This document shows positions 43,896-54,715 of a stretch of DNA of 64,000 bases, in pieces. Below the pieces are notes generated by a model. That model saw only the letters and a list, made by a program, of their open reading frames with translations, had not been told where the DNA came from and searched no databases. Both the position numbers and the translations under genes were made by a program. The DNA is from Oscarella lobularis (Eukaryota; Porifera; Homoscleromorpha; Homosclerophorida; Oscarellidae): NCBI RefSeq assembly GCF_947507565.1, contig NC_089187.1:806001-870000 (forward strand). The letters are read 5' to 3'. Each line of letters starts with the position of its first letter. The stretch's first letter is position 1.

Positions 43896-44556
43896 AAGTT
43901 AGTATGGTAATAGTAAGTTTGCTTCGATATTGGCTGATTGAATTTTATACCGGCGTTTGTAGAGCACATCGGTGTATCGTTTGTTAATTCAGTAGGAAAC
44001 GAAAGTGAGAAGGTTTTTGAATGATAAAATGATGCAAATTATCTTATTAATTACCGTAATTAAATAATTAATCGTGATTCTTCTAAAGCAAAAAGGCTTT
44101 GGAGGAGATTTAGACAAGCATTCTATTATTACATAGATTTAGATAAAAGGAGAATTGACCTCAAGATTCGGTTAGCAAGGGTCGTACCCTTATTGTCAAA
44201 CAGCCAATCCGTCTCGTGCCAATGAGCACAGCAATTCCTTATTATTTTCTGAGGATAGAATCCCTCATCGAATCTCTTAAATTATTGTTTTCCCCATCTG
44301 TTCCCATGCTTCGTTTACAAGAATTGAAGCATAATATAGGTGTCGAAGCACAACATACCAGCACAATGTTTTGATTAGATTTCTTGCACACTTAGTGACA
44401 AAGGTATAACACCTCAACAACACATACTTTTACTCTACTCTCCAACAAATAATCATTTTGAAACACTTATCATGCATTCATCAGTACACAGCAAGAACAA
44501 AATTTACGCTGTCTGTGCCAAACAAGTACAATTGAATTACCGTCACAACCGAGAAT
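43896..44556. other. Convergent intergenic region, unit 2
   Basis: Counterpart of 38467-39148. The BPI exon relic is further deleted here. AT-rich runs occur near 44050. No gene is seen. Confidence 0.5.
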
Positions 44557-46064
44557 TCATTTATCTGAAGAGTACTCAGCAGAGCATTTGACACACGCCT
44601 CTTTCAGAGCAGAGCTTTTCATCAAGTCGGCAATTTTTGCGTACTCAGAGACGGATTCGGTCGTCACAGCTCGAATCATGTACTCAAGACATTGATCTTT
44701 CAATTCCTTGACAAGATAATAGTCGGCAGCTAGACAAACTTCAGTCACAATAGGCTTGCATATCGAAACGTCAACAGTGCCGGTGAGAAGATAAAACAGG
44801 ACAGACCGGAAAGCATCGTAGGAAAAATCAGGAACAGGATAGCGTTTGGCTCTTTCTGAAGACTCCTTGAAAAAACCGGATAGAAGCATTCGACGGAAAT
44901 ACTCGCTTCGCAAACAAAGCACATTTCGCGGGGTACGAATTGTTTTAGCATCGACTTCAAAAACGATGTCGTCTGGGGACGCCAAATCTTCATTGTCTAG
45001 TAGCTGAGCAAAACTTGAGACAAAATTGGGTGTGGGACGGCGACGAAAAGCTTTGCCCGGATCAGGTTTCAGAGCAATAACAATGATACATGAAGGATAT
45101 GTGAATGCATACGCGGTATGATCGTCATCATTCACGAGCCTTAAGCAACCTTCAAAGTAGCCGCCGTATCCGCCATCTGTATAACAGACACATTCTTTTT
45201 CCTCTTCCCCACTCAAACGTTGTCTAAATAATTCTCTTTTGCCAAACATGTAGACGCTGTTGAGTTTGCTGCTGTAACCGGCGATGTCGTATAGGTGTCG
45301 CTCGGAGATGTAATAGGAGAGACAGCCCCGTCACGTATCTCGTTGACGGTAAGGTTATCACAGAAGATGAGGCCACCTTGAGGACCGTTATAAAGATTTA
45401 ATCCATCGGCATACCAGTCCCGGCGATTTACTAAGGAAAATTCGGCAATGACCGCCACATTGCCCTCCAGCGATACCCTGTATATTCGACCCGCTTTAGT
45501 GCTCAGATCTTGATATATATGAAGAAACACAACCGATCGGTCCTCCCTCACGAGAATGCTCGTCGGATTCAGCGCATCGTCAACGTCACCAGCCAACGTC
45601 GTAACAACGCCGTCATGAATCTAAGAGAGGAGCGATCCCACGTACGTTTCAGAATTAATTAATAAGACAAAAACCAAATGACCTACTTTTCGTATTCGTC
45701 CATTGCCAACGTCGCACACATAGACCGTTTTGCTGTATTGATCGACTGCAAGTCGAGCAGGTTTTTCAAAAAGAGCCTCTGCTGAAGGCCCATCCTTATA
45801 GCCGCTCTTGCAAGGAACGCCAGCAAAGGATTCCACTTCGACGTACTGGTAACCGACCTCGCAGCCTAGTAGGCTAAAAGACGTAGAATCAATCTGCCAA
45901 ATGCATTGAGCGATCTCGTCTGCCGCCAAAAGCAGGCCATCCAGTAAAGCAACGTCGTTCACGTCTATCATTTTGTCATTTCTTAGCCAAACTCGCGGAG
46001 GTGTCGGGCAACCTATGTAAATATAAGCAACGCAAGTGTGTTCAGATGGATGCCGCTTACTCAT
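44557..46064 (-). CDS. NHL-repeat + BTB/POZ protein, copy 2
   Basis: Exon 1 is only ATGA (46061-46064), exon 2 is 45687-46012 and exon 3 starts at 45620. Exon 2 carries an NHL-type beta-propeller repeat (KSGYKDGPSAEALFEKPARL, VYVCDVGNGRIRKV). Exon 3 continues the propeller (GDVDDALNPTSILVREDRSV, YRVSLEGNVAVIAEF, YNGPQGGLIFCDN) and ends in a complete BTB/POZ domain (DDIVFEVDAKTIRTPRNVLC to KEACVKCSAEYSSDK). One apparent frame change lies near 45310, where this copy has one base less than copy 1 (between DGAV and GYSSKLNS). The BTB itself is open over 231 codons. The protein may be functional if that indel is an error or compensated; otherwise it is a recent pseudogene. A role as a CUL3 adaptor is only inference. 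Confidence 0.65.
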
Positions 46065-46859
46065 TTCAGCGGCAACTTAAAGTTTAGATTCTCCGAAGAA
46101 GGCTGGTGTTGGAAGGCTACTGCGCATGCGTTTTAAACACGTGTTCGTTTTGTGTGCGTTGTCTAAAACTCTGTAAAGTCAATGGCTAGCCGAACGGCTG
46201 TCCTCAAAGTCACAGCAGAGAAAATATATTAATTATCTCTGCCTAGGCTGAGTTTATTAAAATTTCCCTATCCTTTTTTAGTCTCTCTGTTTGACGCCTT
46301 CTGCCTTGTAATACGTTCTTTTAGTGCACTATGATGACTTGGAATTTTTCTGCTTTAGCAATCAAACTCAACGCGCCAAATAAGTAATAGAAATGCTTCA
46401 AATATTTTTTCGTATTTCCTGAATCCAGCCATTTTTTGCTATTAGAAGTTGCGTTACATCTGTGACATACCGCTTTTTCTGTAAATAAAATCACGTCTTA
46501 TCAAGAAGCATTGACCTGCTGAAGCCCAATGCTCAATTGAAAGAGTCGTACGACAATGTCAATAAATTTCAAGTTGGGAGTTGTGATCACTCTTACAGAG
46601 TCTTCTAATTAATTAAAAAACTATGATAAAGAATCATGCAGAAAGGGGAAGAAGTGCGGCGTCTTTGATAGAGTGAATTTGAATTAATGAGTTTTTATTT
46701 GTCGCTTATTGATTATAACTATTCTGTGCCCCAAATTGGGCTAAGTCAAGACACGTACAATCAAGGCCGTTGAAGGGCAAAATAGACCGAACAGCCTGTA
46801 AGAAGTCCCTTGTAAGACCCCCTGTAAGACAAGACCTCTTTTAGCGTGCGCTAGAGAAA
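46065..46859. other. Intergenic, no gene seen
   Basis: The first 170 bp match the far end of unit 1 (40650-40800). The rest is AT-rich without recognised motifs. The last 45 bp (ttttagcgtgcgctagaga) are shared with the MFS-2 upstream region. Confidence 0.5.
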
Positions 46860-48822
46860 ATGAAGTTCTTGAAAGCGGTGCGGAATTGGCCGCGGTACGA
46901 CAGAAATAGCAAGTGTCCGCCGGTTGTCGTAGTTTTAGCCGGTGCAACAATGCATTTGACCCTGGGAACGCTGTATACTTTCGGTTGGAAAAAGAGAAAA
47001 CGATTCGCACATTCAGTTCGGCTTCTCATTCTTCTCATGCAGGGAACATGAGCCCATATGTAGTGTCTTACATACGAAAATACGGTCACCCGACGTCAAC
47101 GACGGCTGAAGTACGAAATCGGGGGCCCTTCTCGAGGAGTTCTCTAACGGGAAGTTTATTTATCTTTATCTAGACTGCTACGTGGATTTACGCTCTAGCA
47201 ATATTGGGTCAGGGCCTCTCAATGTATTTCGGTGGGAAGCTGGAGCTGAAGTTGGGCACGCGGCTCACAGCACTCCTCGGATCATTGACGATGAGGTGAA
47301 TATGCAAGTGCAATACAGATTTTATGTGCATTCTTTTTATAGCGTGGGTGTGGCTCTGAGCTACTTCACTATAGCATCATTCTGGCTCTTACTCATTACA
47401 TACGGTTTTGTGTTTGGCTTCGGTGTGGGGATCGCGTATCCCATTCCAATGGCCTGTGCAATTCGGGTAGAAAGTACTCTAATTGTATTTCTTAATTTCT
47501 GATGCATTTATTTAGTGGCTTCCCAAGAGAAAGGGCTTTGCCGCGGGATGCGTTGTGGCCGGTTTTGGTCTGGGCGCATTTATCTTTGATCAGGTCCAGA
47601 CGGCCTTCATAAACCCGGACGGTATAAAACCGGTAGGAGACGATGGTGCAACTGAAAGGCAACTCTAAGACGTTTATACTCTGCTTTTATGACATCCGAA
47701 TGCTTTTAGATATTTCGAGGATCCCCAAGTGCTGAAAAGAACGAAGCAATGTTTTCTTATTCTCGGAGCGCTCTATACGATTCTTCAAGTGATCAGCGCA
47801 TTCTTCTTAGTCGATCCTAAACCCGATGACGAGGCGGAAGAATCGAATGACAGTGTACAGCTGACATCAGTAACTTCGTCTGAGAATCCTCTCGACTCGG
47901 ACTCCATTCTAAGTCCAGGGAGTGATGAGGAAATGTCTGACACCGAGCTGATTTTAACGCAATCTTCTGACATCAAAATCAATAATTCGAATCCGGTCAA
48001 TTTCAAACCGAAGCAGCTATTTCGTCAGAAGACTTTTTATTTGATATGGATCATGTTTCTGCTGTCAGGACAAGGCGTCATAACCGTATCGACTCTCTAC
48101 AAGGCATACGGTTTCGGATTTATAAAGAGTGATCAGTTCTTGGCTATTTCGGGAGCAATTGCGTCTCTTTCGAACGCTTCCGGACGAATAATATGGAGCT
48201 ATCTAGCGGATAAATTCTCTTTCAGGGTATGAGTAAAATTCATTGATTCTAAATTTGTTATTGCTACACTGTATCTAGTTCACAGCAATGGTTATGATGA
48301 ATCTAATGACGGCTTTACTTCTGACTTTCAGTGCCACGTCGTTAGCCGGAAAGGGAATGTTCCTCGCTTGGATCACCATGTTATTCTTCTGCATCGGTGG
48401 CGTCTTTTCTCTTTTCCCTGCGGCTACAGTGAGGCAAGTAGTAGTGCACACATTCCTCATGACTTCAGTCGAACTAACGATGGAATTCTTACCTAGGGCT
48501 TTTGGGTCCAAGTACTTTGCCTCGAACTACGGTCTCGTCTTCAGTAGTCAGGTGAAGCCGTAAAACAATATTTCTTGTCAGTTTTTACGTGATTTCTATG
48601 TAGGTCATAGCGGGTCCAGTGGGAGCTTTTCTGCCAACTATTCTATCGCAATCTCTTGGTTATATCGGTGTGTGGTATCTCTCCGCGGGTCTCGTCTACA
48701 TAGGTAAAGTCTCTGTTGACTGTCAGTATGCTCTACTGTCGATATATAGCAGTGTTTGTGCCTTAGCTGTCCTCGTGACTTACTGCTGCTCTATGCGACA
48801 TCCTGCGAAATCTTTTAAATGA
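46860..48822 (+). CDS. MFS transporter, MCT/oxalate-formate-antiporter-like, copy 1
   Basis: About ten exons chain in frame, starting at 46860-46983 (VVVVLAGATMHLTLGTLYTF, TM1) and 47043-47109 (NMSPYVVSYIRKYGHPTS). Later exons give a Gly-rich TM (IYALAILGQGLSMYFGGKLE), FGFGVGIAYPIPMA, WLPKRKGFAAGCVVAGFGLG, and a long acidic cytosolic loop (DPKPDDEAEESNDSVQLTSV to about FKPKQLFRQ). The C half has SGQGVITVSTLYKAYGFGF, NASGRIIWSYLADKFSFR (MFS GR-x-x-W-x-x-L-x-D motif), GSKYFASNYGLVFSS and IAGPVGAFLPTILSQ. The end is PAKSFK. About 12 membrane segments are expected. The substrate is unknown; the family moves small organic anions. Confidence 0.82.
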
Positions 48823-49075
48823 AAGATAGGCGTTGCATATTTTTGTATAAATGGTTTATACCGTCTATAAAGCTAGAGGATTCTGGGACGCTTTTATAGT
48901 GTGGAAACTGAAATTTTACTCTTTCGGTTAGCGCCATCGCAATGACCTCACTGATCGTTTGGTTCACACGAGAACGCTCTCCAGTTTCGGTACGCAACAC
49001 TGGCTCAAGTGCCGTTGCATAAGTCTTGCATGAGCTTGCAATAATTATATGCAGAGAAAGTGTAAAAGGGCTTGA
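48823..49075. other. 3' flank of MFS copy 1
   Basis: Shared with 56686-56942. No gene is seen. Confidence 0.5.
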
Positions 49076-49327
49076 GTCAGACAGACTCAGTCACTTCCCA
49101 CTTTCACTGCACGGAGAGAGGCGAAGAGGCGTCGGTCCGGAGTCATCGGGAACACGTTTGTATTCTGGGCGTTGAGATGTCGTTTTGACGACAACGACAA
49201 CGACCACGACGATGGCCCTGTAGCAAGAGTCTATTTGAAAAACAATGAACGACGATGCCGAGTTTGCACATACCGACAGAACGCTGCTCAGTCAGGAAAG
49301 TGTGCTATGTGTAGACACACGTTTTAG
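49076..49327 (+). other. Cys4 zinc-finger-like open frame, copy 1
   Basis: An 83-codon frame with no ATG near its start ends RVYLKNNERRCRVCTYRQNA followed by AQSGKCAMCRHTF and stop. The C-x2-C-x11-C-x2-C arrangement resembles small zinc fingers such as RanBP2-type. The upstream part is Arg-rich then Asp/Asn-rich. The frame is preserved in the duplicate at 56943. It is either the terminal exon of a spliced gene or a coincidence preserved by recent duplication. Confidence 0.4.
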
Positions 49328-50605
49328 TAGGAACCGTCACCTGTTGAATCATAGATGCAATGTTCTTTTTGTAGAATAAGCGCTTTCTGACATTGCATTA
49401 GTGTGACGTGTCATAGCATGTGAATATGTGAGTGAAACGATGAACAGTTGCGCAAAAAAAGGCCAAGCAAAGCATGGCTGACTAGCTATGATCCGACGCT
49501 GTCAATCGACCTGTAGACGATTTTCTAACAAACTGTTAATTACACTGCCCACACAAACTCAAACGCACCCACGGACACGATTTACCAGGAGAAACTCGAT
49601 CACGTCACAGCTAGGAGCAATCGACGACCTATTCTAAATAATTAGTGCACATGTACACAGTGACTTCAGAGTTCATTTTGGGTTGAGTTGTGACTTGAAG
49701 TAGTAAAAGTACATAATATTACTAGTCCATGATTCATGCACGTAATTCTACATGTCCGGGAAACGTTATTCAATCCTGCAGGCTGCAGTCTAGCAGCCGC
49801 GCCGCAATGTAGCGAGCCTTGATCCCTAAACGCTAGTGATCAGATAATCCCGCCGGGAATGTCAACAGCAAGAACTGAAATCACAAAGTAGACTACTGCA
49901 TGAATCCGATCGGAATCTCGTGCTTCGATCGCTCTGCGCAGCCGTTCACGGGCTAGAATTGGAAGCAGCCGATGAAAAAGCGTTCCATCGTGTTCAGAAA
50001 GTCTTTCTACCGCATTTATTCAGAGAAAAGATGTAAGATGTCGTGCATGGGGCCTGCATGCATGCATGGTAGGCCTAGGGGCCTCACTTAGGATTCCCTC
50101 TCGTCTCTAGGTTGCAGAACTCTCAGCGGTATTCGAAAACGTACTCGAAAGGTTAGGAACCGGAGCGATAAGATCGTACAGTGTAGGAAGGCCTCTTTAG
50201 GATCATGCCACGTTTTTTTGAAGAAACGAGTCTGTTTCGTCCAGCGCTTCCTATTTATGTGCGGAACAATCTAAATTTAAAATTCATTGACGAAAACTTC
50301 GGCTACTTTCATGATTTTAAAGGTAAAAGAACCATTGGTCATCTCTTATCTGTGCGAACTTCATTTCCGTCAAATACCAGATCTATATTTTCCATCAGGA
50401 GCGAACTCTACATTTTTGTCTTTGTGCGACAATAAGGACGTTGGTCGCTCCACAGGGTACCGTTTACAGTATATATTTACGCGGACAGTTCAATACGTAG
50501 CCCACACGTACAGTGCGAATAAACTGACGACTTCACAACTAATTAGTGAATAAGGAATGTAATACAACTGTAGTTACTAGTAGCTCAAAGAGTCACGGTG
50601 TGATT
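49328..50605. pseudogene. Decayed copy of the unrecognised gene at 57640-58500
   Basis: Retains pieces coding LELEAADEKAFHRVQKVFL and RPALPIYVRNNLNL but has lost about 115 bp of the main exon (around 49920) and bases at the next acceptor (gttgcagaactctcag). Similarity to copy 2 stops near 50340; the rest is unassigned. Confidence 0.55.
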
Positions 50606-53600
50606 CTAGGTTTCCTTCTTTTCAACATTGTTTCTGCTTCTTCTCTGACGAAACTTTGCTCTTCTTGATATGAAGAAGTGAATAATTGTGACCACAGCTA
50701 CAAAAGCCACGAAAAGAACGTTGATTGCAAAAACGAATATTTCTGAGACTTCAGAAGTCAGGACACTGTCGCGATTTGTCATGCAATTAAAGGTGACCGC
50801 AATGGCAAATGACGACGCAACGTCAACCCAACTTTCAAGGTTCCACTTGGTATAGCTAATAAACGGCTTAGCAGTCGCAATAAAATAGCTAAATCCAAGC
50901 AGTAACAAGTTGAATAAAATTGCTTGAACGTCTCGCTGAAAAAGAGGGAAAACAGAAATAAAAACCGCAAGTGCTAAGCGACGAAGCATTAGCAAAACCG
51001 CCATATACTTTTGATACGGTTTTTTGTAGCAAGAAATCAGAATGTCCAAATACGATAGACAAAGACCTCTACTCCGGTTTGAACTCGGCTGCAGTCGTTT
51101 TCTAAGCAATAAAAAGATTGCAACTGGTAAGAGGCCAATATTAGCAACCGCAAGTACTATGCCGAGTTTAAGCAGCATTCTGTACTCTGTGGAGGAGCAG
51201 TCGATCCAGGGGTACGCTTTCATGTAGTAGTTCTTTGTTCCAGGATTTATAACGCATGGAAGCAGGATTTGAACAAGTTGGTTTGAAATAGGATAGAAGA
51301 AAACGTTCAAAAGAAGTATAAGTGTCTCTTTTGCTTTTCTCCTGACATATTCAAAAAGTTTTTTTTTCTTTCTGAGTCTATACGCAAGTGGCCTCTTTCG
51401 TATAGCAAAGCAGTCTGCTTGATAGTCGAGCAATAACAGGAATAATTCAAATCCGCTTACCACAAAAGGAACAGCAACGAGAAAGAGTAGCCGTCCAAGA
51501 GGAGAAAACAGGGGTGGAAACGTGCACGAAAATCCGTAAAAATTGAAATTAATTAGGTTTTTGAGCCACTTTGTCACTTTAAACACTTTCATTTTAGCCA
51601 ATACCGTAGCAAACGAGCAGTACTTGCATTCGACGTGCAGACTTGTGACATTGAGCGAATCCATAACTTGAACGTACATTATCAATGTCATAGCGAATGC
51701 TTTGATTGTTTTAAGACGTCCGAAAATTGTTAGTAGAACAAAGGTGCAATAGATTTCCACGAACCAAGCAGGTAGAAAGTAAAAAGCTCCAAACAAAATT
51801 ACTGCCAGCGATAGAGCAATGTAACAAATTGTGTTCACTAATCTTGCCACCTTTCTTCCGCAGATAAAATGATGTCCGTATTTTTGAAGCTTTTCAGACG
51901 CCCACGTGAAGAAGAACACAAGGAATATGCTAACAATTGCAAGTCCAACGACAATACCTTGAAATTTTGTTTTGTTACACGGATGGCATTTATGACCGTC
52001 ACGGTAATACTGAGGTTCACACTGAGAGCAGAGTCGCCCGTAAGCGTAGCTAGTGCACAAACAGCTTTTGTTACACGATACAGTTACTCCGTCGTCGTTG
52101 AGGTGACAAGTACAATTGTTAGTCGGATTGCAGCGAAAACTGTCTTTGTACACGGAATCGCAGAAAATGAGATCTGTCATGTTATCGGGACTTGGAACTG
52201 GATATGTGTTCTTTTCCATGTAGATAGCGCTGTTATTTTCTCCCCCTGGGCATCTAGAATGATTGAAATTACACCGTCTGCAATTACCATAAAAGCCAAA
52301 ATACTCCCTATTGCAACGACATAGCGCGTGGTGGTAGTAAGAACTATCCACGTACAGTAGGCCATAATCCGATCCGTCATTAGCATGATTTATTCGAATT
52401 TGAGGACATCGAAAATTCGTTCTGTTTCCTTCTGTCGCGACTCCGTAATTAATTGTAAATTTTGGCATGGGATTTGTTCTGTTTTTGCTCTTTAGATTCC
52501 CATTTCCTTGGAGGTTCATTAATTTAAGAGACCGAACAAGTTCAAATTCTTCCGGTATGGATCCGCTAAGGTTATTTGAGCTAAGGTCGATCGCCTGAAC
52601 GTAAGTCTGTTCATATCCAGGACGTGGAATCGTACCAATTAATTTGTTATTTGATAGCCTCAATGCAACGAGATAGTCAAGTGATGACCACAACAGATCA
52701 AATAAGTTTCCTTGCAGACCGGTTGATGCAAAGTTGAATGACAGAATAGGAGAGTTTTGATCTCTACTTCGAAACGGGCTGAGAAATAACTGTCCCAGTC
52801 TATGCGACGTAAGATTTCTAAATGGATTATTGCTAAAATCTAAAATTTGTAATTTTGGAAGAAAACTTTGCTCAGGTTTCAGTGAAAAGGAATGAAGCCA
52901 GTTGTGGGAAACATCCAAAGATATTAGCTTTGTAGCGTTTAGCACTGAAGACGGAAACTGTCCTTCTAAGTGATTTTGACTCAAATCAATTACTGAAATG
53001 TTGATTGGAAATCGAGTGTTTAATGAAATATTTCCACTAAGACGGTTTTTGCTAAGATCTAATATTTCAAGATTTGGCCATTTAAGATGCATATCCCCTG
53101 GCAGTTGACCTTTGAATTTGTTTTTCTGTAAAAGCAAATATCTGATCTTCCTCAGTGGAAACAAAAGACTTAAGTGTCCTTCAAGCGACAACAAAGATAA
53201 GTCCATGGCGAACAGATTATGTAAATGGCTTATGTTTGGAGGTAGAGAGCCACGTAAGTCGTTCTTTGCAATATTTAAAACTTGCAAACACTTTAACATT
53301 CCTACCTCGGGTCCTATTCCATTTCCTTTTAATTTGCAATTGTTGAGTTGAATAAGAGAAAGGTTTTTATACAATCGTAAAGAATTCCAGGGAATAGGAC
53401 CAGTAAGCATTGTGGATGTCATACGAAAAACAATAAGAGGGAGCTCCTTTTTAGGCTCCTTTTTAGGCAAGAAATGGCGCAGGGAACCATAAATACCAGA
53501 GTTATGCTCCAAGTTTAGAAACCGAAGATCTTGCAGGTCCCAAAGAAACTGAAGTTTCTCAGCTGATCCGGACAAAGCATTGCTTGGAAGGTAGATACCA

Positions 53601-53818
53601 ATAACGAAACCTTTTGCCGAAGCAATTACACCATTCCAGCAACAAAAGGGAAGATCCGAATTCCAATTCTCGTTATATTTCCAGTTTTGTCCTCCCATGA
53701 CATGGTAGAAGTTTCGAAGAATTGTCTTTTCTCTTTCTACTCTCTCTTTTAAAGTCGCAGTGTCACTTTCGGTTTTGCAAAATATTTTATTTGCACAGTC
53801 CACGTCTACAAAAGTTGC
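50606..53818 (-). CDS. Plant-type LRR ectodomain with Cys-rich region and multi-pass membrane domain
   Basis: More than 1065 codons in one exon. The N-terminal LRR cap (LRNFYHVMGGQNWKYNENWN, FCCWNGV) is followed by about a dozen LRRs, several of the plant-specific L-x-G-x-(I/L)-P kind (LTGPIPWNSL, DLRGSLPPNI, NLSGSIPEEF). A Cys-rich, EGF-like section (CRCNREYFGFYGNCRRCNF, CLCTSYAYGRLCSQCEP, YYRDGHKCHPC) precedes about nine hydrophobic segments (GIVVGLAIVSIFLVFFFTW, LLFLVAVPFVVSGFELFLLL, SEIFVFAINVLFVAFVAVV) and a basic tail. No ATG is in the frame near the 5' end: a good acceptor (ACTTTTGTAG, minus) at about 53815 suggests that an upstream exon provides the signal peptide, which I could not identify. 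Probably a cell-surface receptor or channel-like protein; no intracellular signalling domain is seen. Confidence 0.75.
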   Translation of the reverse strand, partial: ATFVDVDCANKIFCKTESDTATLKERVEREKTILRNFYHVMGGQNWKYNENWNSDLPFCCWNGVIASAKGFVIGIYLPSNALSGSAEKLQFLWDLQDLRFLNLEHNSGIYGSLRHFLPKKEPKKELPLIVFRMTSTMLTGPIPWNSLRLYKNLSLIQLNNCKLKGNGIGPEVGMLKCLQVLNIAKNDLRGSLPPNISHLHNLFAMDLSLLSLEGHLSLLFPLRKIRYLLLQKNKFKGQLPGDMHLKWPNLEILDLSKNRLSGNISLNTRFPINISVIDLSQNHLEGQFPSSVLNATKLISLDVSHNWLHSFSLKPEQSFLPKLQILDFSNNPFRNLTSHRLGQLFLSPFRSRDQNSPILSFNFASTGLQGNLFDLLWSSLDYLVALRLSNNKLIGTIPRPGYEQTYVQAIDLSSNNLSGSIPEEFELVRSLKLMNLQGNGNLKSKNRTNPMPKFTINYGVATEGNRTNFRCPQIRINHANDGSDYGLLYVDSSYYHHALCRCNREYFGFYGNCRRCNFNHSRCPGGENNSAIYMEKNTYPVPSPDNMTDLIFCDSVYKDSFRCNPTNNCTCHLNDDGVTVSCNKSCLCTSYAYGRLCSQCEPQYYRDGHKCHPCNKTKFQGIVVGLAIVSIFLVFFFTWASEKLQKYGHHFICGRKVARLVNTICYIALSLAVILFGAFYFLPAWFVEIYCTFVLLTIFGRLKTIKAFAMTLIMYVQVMDSLNVTSLHVECKYCSFATVLAKMKVFKVTKWLKNLINFNFYGFSCTFPPLFSPLGRLLFLVAVPFVVSGFELFLLLLDYQADCFAIRKRPLAYRLRKKKKLFEYVRRKAKETLILLLNVFFYPISNQLVQILLPCVINPGTKNYYMKAYPWIDCSSTEYRMLLKLGIVLAVANIGLLPVAIFLLLRKRLQPSSNRSRGLCLSYLDILISCYKKPYQKYMAVLLMLRRLALAVFISVFPLFQRDVQAILFNLLLLGFSYFIATAKPFISYTKWNLESWVDVASSFAIAVTFNCMTNRDSVLTSEVSEIFVFAINVLFVAFVAVVTIIHFFISRRAKFRQRRSRNNVEKKET

Positions 53819-54715
53819 GTTAGGAGAGCCTACCGTTGTGAGTCTGAAGAGACAAGCAACCCCAGACTCAACTAAAGGGCCGCCATCTTACTGTAGGCAA
53901 CAGTCCGAGTCCTGCCAGAAAGGTAAGTCGCAGTTGGCGGGCATTGATAGGATAAGTCAGCGAGAAGACTCAAAAAAAAGCTGACAAGCACACAATGCGA
54001 AGCAGCTCCTGAAGCATTCATTGCTTATATATAAGAGCGCGTTAAAGACTAATAAAATTTTATATTCGGTTTCAGGAGCTGACAATCGTTCTCTTCACAG
54101 TCCTATCCTTTTCTCTCCTCCACCCACTTTCTCCCCGTTATAGCAAGTTTTTTCCTGCGTGCTTTTTTAATGCCAAAATGACTGTCCGAAATTAAAATTT
54201 AGTATAATGACCCTCCAATTAGGTAGAGCGTTCTAGAGCCTCTCTTGTCCTTCTTCAGCTAGTACTGTACTTCTATCGCTTCAGCTTCTGGGTTTCAAAA
54301 GCGGCGTCATTTGAACGTTCTACAAGCACCCATTGATCCTGGTGCTGAAGAAAGCTCGCATCTATGGAGCATATTAAGTTTCAGCATATAATTTTTTTGC
54401 GAAGTCGAACCCTACCGCCACTTGATCACAATCTGATCATAGATATTGTCTATTGGGTGATTTCTCTATCTATGATCTGATGTTACGAGAAATGTCTGTT
54501 GACCACTCGAACGAATGACCCTCGAGCAGAAAATCATAATTGGCTGTTTTCTCTGATAGACAGGACAAGAAGGTCTCAAGAAAAATACTCACTTCAATGC
54601 ACATTTTCAATCCCATTAATTTTCTCGTTAGCAAAAATGTCGCCCACATTAATATTTGGCGACAATGACGCATTTTAGCGTGCGCTAGAGAGAGCTGCAG
54701 TCCTTGAAAAAAGCG
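53819..54715. other. Intergenic between LRR gene and MFS copy 2
   Basis: Contains a symmetric TTATATATAAG (54026-54036) that could serve as a TATA element for the minus-strand LRR gene. No gene is supported. Confidence 0.4.
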
